Of a stretch of 64,000 nt of DNA, positions 24,642-32,000 are shown piece by piece. The notes beneath the pieces are model-generated. The model searched no databases. It saw nothing but the letters and a program-made list of their open reading frames with translations, and was not told the origin of the DNA. Location: NCBI RefSeq assembly GCF_014651835.1, contig NZ_BMXQ01000001.1, positions 1,874,801-1,938,800 of the forward strand. The letters are read 5' to 3'. Each line of letters starts with the position of its first letter. Position 1 is the stretch's first letter. The stretch is from Pigmentiphaga litoralis (GTDB lineage: Bacteria > Pseudomonadota > Gammaproteobacteria > Burkholderiales > Burkholderiaceae_B). The position numbers were made by a program, and so were the translations under genes.

Positions 24642-25306
24642 GTGCCGGGCTCGCCGATGCGATAGCCCACGCCATGCACGGTCTCGATCAGCTCCTCGCC
24701 CAGCTTGCGGCGCAGTTGATGGATATAGACGGCCACGGTATTGCTTTCTACCGAACTGCGCTCGCCATAGATCATGGATTCCAGGTAATCGCGCGACAGC
24801 GGTTTGCCCTGGCTTTGCATCAGCGCCGTCAACGTGCGGTATTCGTGCACGCTGAGCGCAACCGGTACGCCGGCTTTCGATACCGCACGCTGGCCCGGAT
24901 TGACCTCGACGTCGAAGCGGCGCATGACGGCCGATACGGCCTGCGTGCTGCGGCGGATCAGCGCGCGCATGCGGGCCAGCAATTCGTCCAGCTCGAAGGG
25001 TTTGATGATGTAGTCGTCGGCGCCCGCATCCAGTCCGCGGATGCGATCGCTCAGGCGGGCCTGGGCCGTGATGATCATGACCGGGGTGGTGTCATGCCGG
25101 GCGCGCAGCGCGCTGAGCACGCTCAATCCTGACTGGTCGGGCAGGCCCAGATCCAGCAGGACGACGTTATAGGCTTGATCGAGCAATGCGAGCTTGGCGC
25201 TGAAGGCATCGCGCTGCCAGGTGACGACCGCGTCAGGCAGTTGGGCCAACGCGCTCACGAGCGCCTGGCCCAGCATGGCGTCGTCTTCTATGAGCAGTAT
25301 CTGCAT
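24638..25306 (-). CDS. OmpR-family response regulator, QseB-like
   Basis: A 222-residue response regulator with an N-terminal receiver (LIEDDAMLGQAL acidic pocket, phospho-acceptor Asp in VVLLDLGLPDQSG, Lys in IIKPFELDEL) and a C-terminal winged helix (YIHQLRRKLGEELIETVHG). It is the promoter-proximal gene of the leftward group regulator, kinase, hypothetical, MipA. It probably controls mipA and itself. Confidence 0.93.
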   Translation of the reverse strand: MQILLIEDDAMLGQALVSALAQLPDAVVTWQRDAFSAKLALLDQAYNVVLLDLGLPDQSGLSVLSALRARHDTTPVMIITAQARLSDRIRGLDAGADDYIIKPFELDELLARMRALIRRSTQAVSAVMRRFDVEVNPGQRAVSKAGVPVALSVHEYRTLTALMQSQGKPLSRDYLESMIYGERSSVESNTVAVYIHQLRRKLGEELIETVHGVGYRIGEPGT

Positions 25307-25355
25307 CGGTCCACCTCAAGACAGGCGATGTTGGACCGTGCAGTTTAAGAAATTG

Positions 25356-25862
25356 TTAAGCCGGGCGGTCGGCCGCCGGTGAAATCTGCGTGGCCGGACG
25401 GGCATTGTCCGATCGGCCGCCGGTCGGCGTGGGCTCGCGGCCGAACGCGGGATCGCTGGCGCCCGTGGCCGCGGACCGATCCGTGGCGCCGGCTGCCGCG
25501 CCGGTGACTGCGGCGGGTTGGGCGTTCGGCGGCGTACCGGCAGTGGCATCCGCGCCAGGGCCATGCGCGTCGGTCAGCCCCGACCGTCGCCCGAGCACGC
25601 CGGGGGTCGTCAACAGGCCCTCGTCCAGGTTGCTGCCGAAACTGGCCAAGGCCTTGTCGAAGGCATCGTCCAGCGACGCGGCGTCGAACATGTGCAGCGG
25701 CAGGGCGTTGCCGACATAGGCGCTGTTGTTGGGATTGCCTTCGTAGGCCTGCGCAAGCCCGCTGTACTGGCCGCTTTCCGGGTGATGCTCAAGATTGATC
25801 ATGACCTGATAATCGAAGCCAGTGGCTGCGCGATAAGGGAAGGTCTTGCTGGTGCCTCGCAT
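25356..25862 (-). CDS. Hypothetical protein with disordered C-terminus
   Basis: A 168-residue protein. Residues 1-90 are globular (FDYQVMINLEHHPESGQYSG..., FDAASLDDAFDKALASFG). Residues 90-168 are Ala/Pro/Thr/Gly-rich and likely disordered. AGGAGA precedes ATG 25862. It has no signal peptide and no recognised domain. It lies 50 bp upstream of the response regulator in the same direction but is probably an independent unit. Confidence 0.6.
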   Translation of the reverse strand: MRGTSKTFPYRAATGFDYQVMINLEHHPESGQYSGLAQAYEGNPNNSAYVGNALPLHMFDAASLDDAFDKALASFGSNLDEGLLTTPGVLGRRSGLTDAHGPGADATAGTPPNAQPAAVTGAAAGATDRSAATGASDPAFGREPTPTGGRSDNARPATQISPAADRPA

Positions 25863-25919
25863 GGCGGTCTCCTGGCGAATGAAGGTTTGGACGAGCAGGA
25901 TTCGTTCCCATCACGCAAC

Positions 25920-25944
25920 AACGCCGGCGATGTACGCCGGCGTT
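25920..25944 (-). terminator. Hairpin downstream of the small lipoprotein gene
   Basis: AACGCCGGCG (25920-25929) and CGCCGGCGTT (25935-25944) form a perfect 10-bp stem with a 5-nt loop, just past the stop codon of the leftward lipoprotein at 25948. On the minus strand only a short GTTGTTG follows, so termination strength is uncertain. Confidence 0.5.
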
Positions 25945-25947
25945 GCG

Positions 25948-26100
25948 TTAGCAGTTGCCCTTCTTGGCCTGCCCTGGCGGACAGAAACCGCCGCCGCCAC
26001 CGCCGCGCGGCGGGTCGACGACCACCGAGCCCGATGGCGTGTAGACGGCACAGGCCGACAGCACAGAAGACAGCACCACGGCGAGCATCAAGGTTTTCAT
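25948..26100 (-). CDS. Small lipoprotein
   Basis: A 50-residue leftward frame starting at ATG 26100 and ending at TAA 25950-25948, with a strong GGGGG ribosome-binding site. The first 17 residues form a lipoprotein signal with lipobox LSAC, and the tail runs PRGGGGGGFCPPGQAKKGNC. The Gly-rich stretch and the terminal Cys pair suggest a short anchored envelope peptide; similar CPPGQAKKG-ending lipoproteins occur widely in proteobacteria. A TAGAAT -10-like box lies upstream on the minus strand. Its function is unknown. Confidence 0.75.
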   Translation of the reverse strand: MKTLMLAVVLSSVLSACAVYTPSGSVVVDPPRGGGGGGFCPPGQAKKGNC

Positions 26101-26164
26101 TGTCATCCCCCTTCAGTTGACAGAGACAACGATTCTACCCTGCTCATCCGTGGCGCCAGGGCGA

Positions 26165-27106
26165 TCAGCGCGCGCGCGATCCGCCCTTGACGAAAACGGC
26201 TTTGCCTGTGTCGTGCAGCACGGCGCGCTTTTCCTCTTCGTTCAACAGCACCGATGCGTCGAGCATGCGCTGGACCATGTCCTTGTATGTGCCTGAGGAG
26301 GTGCCGATGTCCGAACCCCACATGATGCGGTCCGCGCCGAACATGTCGACCGCAACGCGCAGCACTTTTTCGCCCGGGATGTTGGTCTCGCGAAGAATGT
26401 CGAGGTTGATCGACGTGAACTTGAACGAGATGTTCTTTTCCGGCACGAGCAGTTCGAAGTTTTCGTCCAGGCCATAGTTGTCGCCATGGTCCGACTCGGG
26501 TTCGAGCAGGTGATCCAGCACGATGCGCACATTGGGGAAGCGGCGGCCCAGCTCGATGATGGCCGGGGCCGACGGTCCGCCGCCGCCGTGCGCCAGCACT
26601 TCCAGATCCATCACCAGCCCGAATTCCTCGGCCACTTCCCAGGTCTTGAGTGCCTGCGGCGAGTTGAGCCACGGCATGCTGCCGTCTTCCTTGCGGCCAC
26701 CGAACAGACGCACGCCGGTCAGGCCGTGGTCGGTGATGTAACGGCGCACCAGATCGGGCGTACCTTCGTCTTCGGCGTCCAGGATCACGACCGCCGAGAA
26801 GATCTCGGGGTATTTATCCGATGAATCCAGGATGTAGCTGTTATCGAAGCGGTAGATCATGCGTTTCTGCACGGCCACGGCGCCATCGACGTTCTCTTCC
26901 TTCATCCACTCCAGCATCCGCAGCGCGTCGGGCACTTCGTTGATCGGATTCGGACCATGGTGGCCGCCGGGCGTGCCAATGACGCCGGGGAGCCGTGGCG
27001 GCGCGCTGGCAGGACGGATCATCGGGTTGCGCGGGTAGGCCTTCTGATCGTCGGCGACCAGGTGGGCATGCGAATCGAACAACAACGGACGGGCGGATTG
27101 GGTCAT
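26165..27106 (-). CDS. Amidohydrolase-2 (TIM-barrel) metal-dependent hydrolase
   Basis: A 313-residue amidohydrolase of the family that includes 2-pyrone-4,6-dicarboxylate lactonase and related decarboxylases. Metal-site motifs are FDSHAHL at the N-terminus, IVLDHLLEPE in the middle and IMWGSDIG near the C-terminus. ATG 27106 begins directly before the HxH strand; the frame is open upstream but belongs to the antisense of the IclR gene. It lies downstream of the IclR-type regulator and probably acts on the compound handled by the cluster at 28384-31725. Confidence 0.87.
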   Translation of the reverse strand: MTQSARPLLFDSHAHLVADDQKAYPRNPMIRPASAPPRLPGVIGTPGGHHGPNPINEVPDALRMLEWMKEENVDGAVAVQKRMIYRFDNSYILDSSDKYPEIFSAVVILDAEDEGTPDLVRRYITDHGLTGVRLFGGRKEDGSMPWLNSPQALKTWEVAEEFGLVMDLEVLAHGGGGPSAPAIIELGRRFPNVRIVLDHLLEPESDHGDNYGLDENFELLVPEKNISFKFTSINLDILRETNIPGEKVLRVAVDMFGADRIMWGSDIGTSSGTYKDMVQRMLDASVLLNEEEKRAVLHDTGKAVFVKGGSRAR

Positions 27107-27219
27107 GGTCTTGTCTACTCTTCTTTCACCACAGGGTGATTCATTGGCCAGCGCGCTGGCACCTTCTGATGGGCGAAGCGGCCCATCAACGCATGATTCA
27201 TTCAGGCAAGGCCTGCGCC

Positions 27220-28089
27220 CTACGCGACCTGGCGGCTGCCATCGCCCCGCCGCAGCAGGCGGACCTGTTCGACGATGTGCGCGGCGGACTCCTGCATGAT
27301 CGGCACGTAGTGCTGTGCGATCCGCTCCTCGGTCACCGCGGACCGGAAGTAGCCCATGCCCATGGTCGCCAGCACGCGGCCGTCGTCCATGATGGGCACG
27401 GCCACCGTGCCGGAGCTGAGCGGTTCGACCCGTTTGCCGCGCGTCGAATAGCCGTCCTGGCGGATCAATTGCAGCCGGTCCTCGATGCTGCGGCGTCCAC
27501 CGGCGGCGGCAAGATCCTTCGCCCGGCTCGTCTCCAGGATGTGCAACAGGATCTCGCGCTCGCCTTCCGGACAGAACGCGAGGTAGGACAGCCCCATGGC
27601 GCGATCCAGCAGGCTCAGCCGCATGTTGATCGTTGCGTGCGCGGGTGACACCGGGCTGTCGCTGACCGTGCTGAAGCGGATCACGACATCGGACTCGTCC
27701 AGCAGCGCAATCGAGATCGGCCACTGCAGGCGCCGCGTCAGCGCCGACGCCCAGGGCCTGCCGGCCTGCACCACCAGCGGATCCGCATGGAAGCCGCAAC
27801 TGAGCGACTGCACCAGCGACGTCACCAGGTAGCCGCCCTGCTTCTTGTCCTTGGTCACGTACCCCTCGGCAATCAGCGTTTCCATCAGGCGCACGATGGT
27901 CGGTTTGGGCAGCCCGGTGCTTCGATACAGCGCATCGATCGAACTGACGCCCCGGGTGTTGAGCGCACAGAGCAGCGTCAACGCGCGCTGCACCGCATGG
28001 ACCGGCCGATAGGACGGGCGCGAACCCGCGCCAGCATCATTGATCGCCGGACTGCCGTTATCGTCAAGAACCAGAGGATCGTCGAGCAC
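27220..28089 (-). CDS. IclR-family transcriptional regulator
   Basis: A 289-residue regulator. The winged helix spans residues about 30-95 (VQRALTLLCALNTRG..., STGLPKPTIVRLMETLIAEGYV), followed by the GAF-like effector domain ending MGMGYFRSAVTEERI. It starts at GTG 28089 with GGAGA upstream. It is divergent from the Bug gene at 28384, and two inverted-repeat sites lie between them, so it likely controls both that cluster and the hydrolase at 26165. The effector is unknown, probably a carboxylic acid. Confidence 0.9.
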   Translation of the reverse strand: MLDDPLVLDDNGSPAINDAGAGSRPSYRPVHAVQRALTLLCALNTRGVSSIDALYRSTGLPKPTIVRLMETLIAEGYVTKDKKQGGYLVTSLVQSLSCGFHADPLVVQAGRPWASALTRRLQWPISIALLDESDVVIRFSTVSDSPVSPAHATINMRLSLLDRAMGLSYLAFCPEGEREILLHILETSRAKDLAAAGGRRSIEDRLQLIRQDGYSTRGKRVEPLSSGTVAVPIMDDGRVLATMGMGYFRSAVTEERIAQHYVPIMQESAAHIVEQVRLLRRGDGSRQVA

Positions 28090-28197
28090 AGGTGTCTCCT
28101 TGCCTTCTCTCGCAGCAGCCCGCTTCTGTGGCGGGCACCGGCTGCGAACCGTGTTTATAGGGAATGTCGACCACGCTACACCATTCTGTTTTCCAAC

Positions 28198-28268
28198 GTT
28201 TCATTGTGCGAAACGACCTCATGCGTTTGGGCTAGCTTCCCAGTGAAGGCCGTTTCACTGCGCGAAAA
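28198..28268. promoter_or_regulatory. Pair of inverted-repeat operator sites for the IclR-type regulator
   Basis: GTTTCATTGTGCGAAAC (28198-28214) is an inverted repeat with 5-bp arms. GTTTCACTGCGCGAAAA (28252-28268) is a second copy differing at three positions. The spacing is 54 bp start to start, about five helical turns, which places both on one DNA face. GTTTC-N7-GAAAC symmetry is common for IclR-family sites. Both lie in the 294-bp gap between the divergent IclR and Bug genes. Confidence 0.7.
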
Positions 28269-28383
28269 GTCGCCACGTTTAGCTTGAGTGCGGACGCTCG
28301 GGTGCGCATCCTTGCCGCTATTCCGCGCCCCAGGCCGGACGGGTCGCGTCAGCGGCCTCGGCAACGACAGAGATGGAGACTTG

Positions 28384-29361
28384 ATGAATAGAACGTATCT
28401 GGCCGCGCTTGCAGCCAGCGCCCTCCTTGCAGCCTTGGCAGGCTGTTCTTCCGACAAGAAAGACACCGCATGGCCCTCCAAGCCGGTCCGCCTTGTCGTG
28501 CCCTTCCCCGCGGGCGGCAGCACCGATGCCGTCAGCCGCCTGATCGCGCAGCGCCTGAGCGAAAAGCTCGGCCAGCAGTTCGTGGTCGACAATCGACCCG
28601 GCGCGGGCGGCAACATCGGCACCGACCAGGTCGCCAAGGCCGATCCCGACGGCTACACGCTGACGCTGACCACCTCGGGTCCGCTGGCCAACAACCAGTA
28701 CCTGTACCAGACCATGCCCTACGCGCAGAAGGACCTGACGCCGATCGTGCTGGTCGGAGAAATCCCGCTGGTGATCGCCGCCACCGACAAGACGCCGGCC
28801 AAAGACCTCAAGTCGTTCATTGCCCTGGCCAAGTCGGGCCAGGGCACCTACGCGATCGGCAACCCGGGCAACGGCACCATCGGCCACCTGGCGTTCGAAT
28901 TGCTCAAACGCACCACGGAAGCGCCCTTGCAAGGCGTGCCCTACAAGGGCGACGTGCCGGCGCTGACCGACCTGATCGGCAATTCGGTGCAAGCCGTGGT
29001 CGCGCCGATCACCGCGTTCATTCCCTACATCAAGGATGGCCGGATCACGGGCCTGGCGGTCACGTCCAAGCAACGCTACCCCGGCACGCCAAACGTGCCG
29101 ACCGCGCTGGAACAAGGCATCGATCTCGACGCTTCCGTCTGGTTTGCGATCGCCGGTCCGGCCGGCGTGCCGCGCCAGGTCGTTGACACCGTCAACCGGG
29201 AAGTCAACGTGATCCTGAAGTCCGACGAAGGCCGCACCACGCTGGAACAGTTCGGCGCCCTGGTCGGCGGCGGGTCGCCGGAAGACCTTGGCAAGCTGAT
29301 GACGGACGAAAGCGCCAAATGGAAACGTATCATCGAGGCAGCGAATATCCGCCTCGACTAA
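28384..29361 (+). CDS. Bug/TctC-type solute-binding lipoprotein
   Basis: A 325-residue Bug-family receptor that, unlike the other three here, has a lipoprotein signal (LAGCSS, Cys 21), so it should be membrane-anchored. Family motifs are VRLVVPFPAGGSTDAVSR, VDNRPGAGGNIGTDQ and PDGYTLTL, then GVPYKGDVPALTD. ATG 28384 follows a GGAGA site. It heads a rightward cluster with a flavin-reductase-like protein, an HpcH/HpaI aldolase and a bicupin under IclR control. No permease subunits are present. Confidence 0.92.
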   Translation: MNRTYLAALAASALLAALAGCSSDKKDTAWPSKPVRLVVPFPAGGSTDAVSRLIAQRLSEKLGQQFVVDNRPGAGGNIGTDQVAKADPDGYTLTLTTSGPLANNQYLYQTMPYAQKDLTPIVLVGEIPLVIAATDKTPAKDLKSFIALAKSGQGTYAIGNPGNGTIGHLAFELLKRTTEAPLQGVPYKGDVPALTDLIGNSVQAVVAPITAFIPYIKDGRITGLAVTSKQRYPGTPNVPTALEQGIDLDASVWFAIAGPAGVPRQVVDTVNREVNVILKSDEGRTTLEQFGALVGGGSPEDLGKLMTDESAKWKRIIEAANIRLD

Positions 29362-29371
29362 AGGAAGTCCC

Positions 29372-29995
29372 ATGACCCGATTCGTCACCCTACCTACCCA
29401 GGACATGAGCACGGAGGAAGCCTACCGCCTGCTGTGCGGCTGCGTGACCCCGCGCCCGGTGGCCTGGATCACCACGCAAAGCGCCGACGGCCGGGTCAAC
29501 GCCGCGCCCTTCAGCTCCTACAACTACGTCGCGCACAGCCCCCCGATGGTTGCGATCAACATCGGTTCGCGCGCCGGCGAGTTGAAGGACACGGCACGCA
29601 ACATTCGCGAGACCGGTGAATTCGTGGTCAACGTCGCCACCGAATCCACGCTTGAACTGGTGCACGCATCGGGAGCCGACTACCCGCCAGAAATCGGCGA
29701 GCCGGAACAGCTCGGCATCGAACTCGTTGCCAGCACGATCGTGAAACCGCCCCGCATTCTTGCGACGCCGGTGCAGATGGAATGCCGGCTCGAACAGATG
29801 CTGCCCCTGGGCCGCGGACTGAACACGCTCTACATCGGCGAGGTGGTCGCCTTCCACCTGTCCGACGAGATCTTTGACGGGCGCTATGTGGACACGGTCG
29901 CGATGCGGCCCATCTCGCGGCTGGGCGGCCCCTACTACGCCGGCCTCGGAGAGATCTTCCACCGCCCCATGCTGCAGGCCCCGCCTGCCCGCTGA
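29372..29995 (+). CDS. Flavin-reductase-like (FMN-binding split barrel) protein
   Basis: A 207-residue protein of the flavin reductase-like/DIM6-NTAB group. The FMN-binding strand pattern is CVTPRPVAWITT with GRVNAAPFSSYNYVAHSPPMVAINIG, then EFVVNVA. AAGGAAG precedes ATG 29372, 10 bp after the Bug gene. Such proteins supply reduced flavin to monooxygenases or act as flavin oxidoreductases; no monooxygenase is present in this cluster, so its partner is unknown. Confidence 0.85.
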   Translation: MTRFVTLPTQDMSTEEAYRLLCGCVTPRPVAWITTQSADGRVNAAPFSSYNYVAHSPPMVAINIGSRAGELKDTARNIRETGEFVVNVATESTLELVHASGADYPPEIGEPEQLGIELVASTIVKPPRILATPVQMECRLEQMLPLGRGLNTLYIGEVVAFHLSDEIFDGRYVDTVAMRPISRLGGPYYAGLGEIFHRPMLQAPPAR

Positions 29996-30014
29996 ACCCG
30001 TCCCTTTTCCTGGA

Positions 30015-30779
30015 ATGGACATGACATCGACTTCCCCTGGCACGCACCCTCTTCAGACCGGCACCTTCATCAAGACCGTGTCGCCGCACATCATCGAGAT
30101 CCTGGGCACGACCACGCTCGACTTCGGCGTGATCGACGCCGAGCACGCGCCCTTCGATCGCGCGGCAATGGACCTGATGATGCTGGCCGGCCGCGCGGCT
30201 GACCTGCCCCTGTTCGTGCGGGTGCCCGACTTTGCACCCTCCACCGTCCTGTCGACACTCGACCTGGGCGCGGCCGGCATCGTGGTGCCGCATGTGGACT
30301 CTGCCGAGCAGGCGGCGCAGATCGTGTCCAGGGCGCGCTATCACGGTGGCGAACGCGGCTTTTCGAGCTCGCCGCGCGCCGCCGGCTACGGCATGATGAG
30401 CTACCAGCAGGCGCAGCAGGCGGGCGACCGCACGCTGGTCATGTGCCAGATCGAAAGCGTCGACGGGCTGGCCAACGCCGAGGCGATCGCGGCCGTTCCG
30501 GGTGTCGATGGCCTCTTCGTCGGCCGTGCCGACCTGGCCCTGTCCATGGGCGAGACCGGCTCACGCAGCCCCAAGGTGCTGGAAGCCACGCAGCGCATCC
30601 TCAAGGCCGCCACCGACGCCGGCAAGATCGCCGCCATGTTTGTCGCCAGCAATGCCGAACGCGACGAATTTGCCGCACAGGGTGCAAGCTGGTTCATCGT
30701 CGGGTCCGACCAGTCCCTGCTTCGGCAGGCCGCCCAGGCCATCGCGTCGTCCACGGCGCCGCGGGCGCGCCGCGCCTGA
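30015..30779 (+). CDS. HpcH/HpaI-family aldolase
   Basis: A 254-residue TIM-barrel aldolase or lyase. Visible features are DFGVIDAEHAPFD (catalytic His), LFVRVPDF (Arg), GAAGIVVPHVDSAEQA, metal ligands in QIESVDGLANAEAI, and GRADLALSMG. The family cleaves 4-hydroxy-2-oxo acids to pyruvate plus an aldehyde using a divalent metal. ATG 30015 was taken; ATG 30021 is possible. Its place after a Bug receptor and flavin protein fits the terminal step of an oxoacid degradation path. Confidence 0.88.
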   Translation: MDMTSTSPGTHPLQTGTFIKTVSPHIIEILGTTTLDFGVIDAEHAPFDRAAMDLMMLAGRAADLPLFVRVPDFAPSTVLSTLDLGAAGIVVPHVDSAEQAAQIVSRARYHGGERGFSSSPRAAGYGMMSYQQAQQAGDRTLVMCQIESVDGLANAEAIAAVPGVDGLFVGRADLALSMGETGSRSPKVLEATQRILKAATDAGKIAAMFVASNAERDEFAAQGASWFIVGSDQSLLRQAAQAIASSTAPRARRA

Positions 30780-30867
30780 GCGCGCTCAAGATTGAGTGCG
30801 TGTCGGCGCAGCCGTGCCGTGCCGCGCCGGATACGCACTGTCTTCATCCAGATCCAGGAGTTCCGTC

Positions 30868-31725
30868 ATGACAGCTTCCCTTCCCCGTTCCGCGACCTAC
30901 GCGGCCCATTACGAACAGCCTCCGCAGCAGGAAGGCCCCGGCTGTCGCACCTGGCTGACCCGCGGCGCCAACTTCGTGGTCGCCGTATCCGAAGTCCGCG
31001 CTGGCGCCGTGCTTGAACGCACCGGCAACCCCGATGAATACTTCGTCTTCCTGCCCGCCAACCAGGCGCGCATCACCGCCGGCGCCGACAGCATCGACGC
31101 CAACGCAGAAACCCTGACCATCGTGCCGCCCGGCGCCAGCCGCATCGAAGCGCTGGGCGACGGTCACATCGTGCGCGTGTTCTCGCGCCTGAACACCGAC
31201 CTGCTCGACGCCTGCCCCAATGCCGGCATCTATGCCGACGGCGCGCCCGAAGTCGCCCCGCTGGTGTCGTGGCCCGATCCGGTCGACGGCTTCCGGCTGC
31301 GCCATTACGTCCTGGCCGACCATGTCCGCCCGGACAGCAACATGCGCATCTTTCGCAGCTGCAACCTGATGGTGAACGTGCTCAACAAACGGACGACGCC
31401 CCGCGACCCGGCCAAGCTCAGCCCGCACAGCCACACCGATTTCGAACAAGCCTCGCTCGCCATCCAGGGCACCTACACCCACCATCTGCGCTGGCCCTGG
31501 ACGCCCGACATGAACCAGTGGCGCGACGACGAGCACGTCACCGTCGGCAGCCCGTCGGTCACCGTCATCCCGGCCAAGGTGCTGCACACCAGCGCCAACG
31601 TCAGCGAAGGCGACTGCTGGCTCGTCGACATCTTCGGCCCGCCCCGCATGGACTTTTCCAGCAAGCCCGGCATGGTCTGCAACGCGGACGACTATCCGAT
31701 GCCACTGGTGGTCGCGCCGTCTTGA
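30868..31725 (+). CDS. Bicupin-like protein
   Basis: A 285-residue protein with two cupin-like halves. The N-terminal half (residues 20-110) lacks clear metal ligands. The C-terminal half has SPHSHTDFEQASLAIQGTY and later AKVLHTSAN, which can supply His ligands. CAGGAG precedes ATG 30868. It is the last gene of the IclR-associated cluster, 88 bp behind the aldolase. A ring-cleaving dioxygenase or sugar-acid isomerase role is possible; nothing in sequence fixes it. Confidence 0.7.
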   Translation: MTASLPRSATYAAHYEQPPQQEGPGCRTWLTRGANFVVAVSEVRAGAVLERTGNPDEYFVFLPANQARITAGADSIDANAETLTIVPPGASRIEALGDGHIVRVFSRLNTDLLDACPNAGIYADGAPEVAPLVSWPDPVDGFRLRHYVLADHVRPDSNMRIFRSCNLMVNVLNKRTTPRDPAKLSPHSHTDFEQASLAIQGTYTHHLRWPWTPDMNQWRDDEHVTVGSPSVTVIPAKVLHTSANVSEGDCWLVDIFGPPRMDFSSKPGMVCNADDYPMPLVVAPS

Positions 31726-32000
31726 GGTGATGTCAGGAGCGGTCGCTTGGAGCAGCGGACCGCCGTACACAACGTCGAACATTTCATTGGATGGACAGCG
31801 ACCAGCGCGGCGTTCGACGTCATGCGCCAGGGCGCCTGACGCGCTGACAGGAGGGCATGGGCGACGCTTGCCGCCCCCTGCCATGCCCCTGTCACATCCG
31901 GCCGCCAGGATACGGGCCTTGCGTTCATCTGCGTGTCAGGTCGGCCTTCGGTCGATCGCCGCAACGAACATCCCGTCTTCCTCTCCCGCCCGTCACCTAC

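Noticed and set aside
27137-27202. TGATTCATT occurring twice between the IclR-type gene and the amidohydrolase
   Set aside because: Only nine bases, no symmetry and no link to promoter elements.
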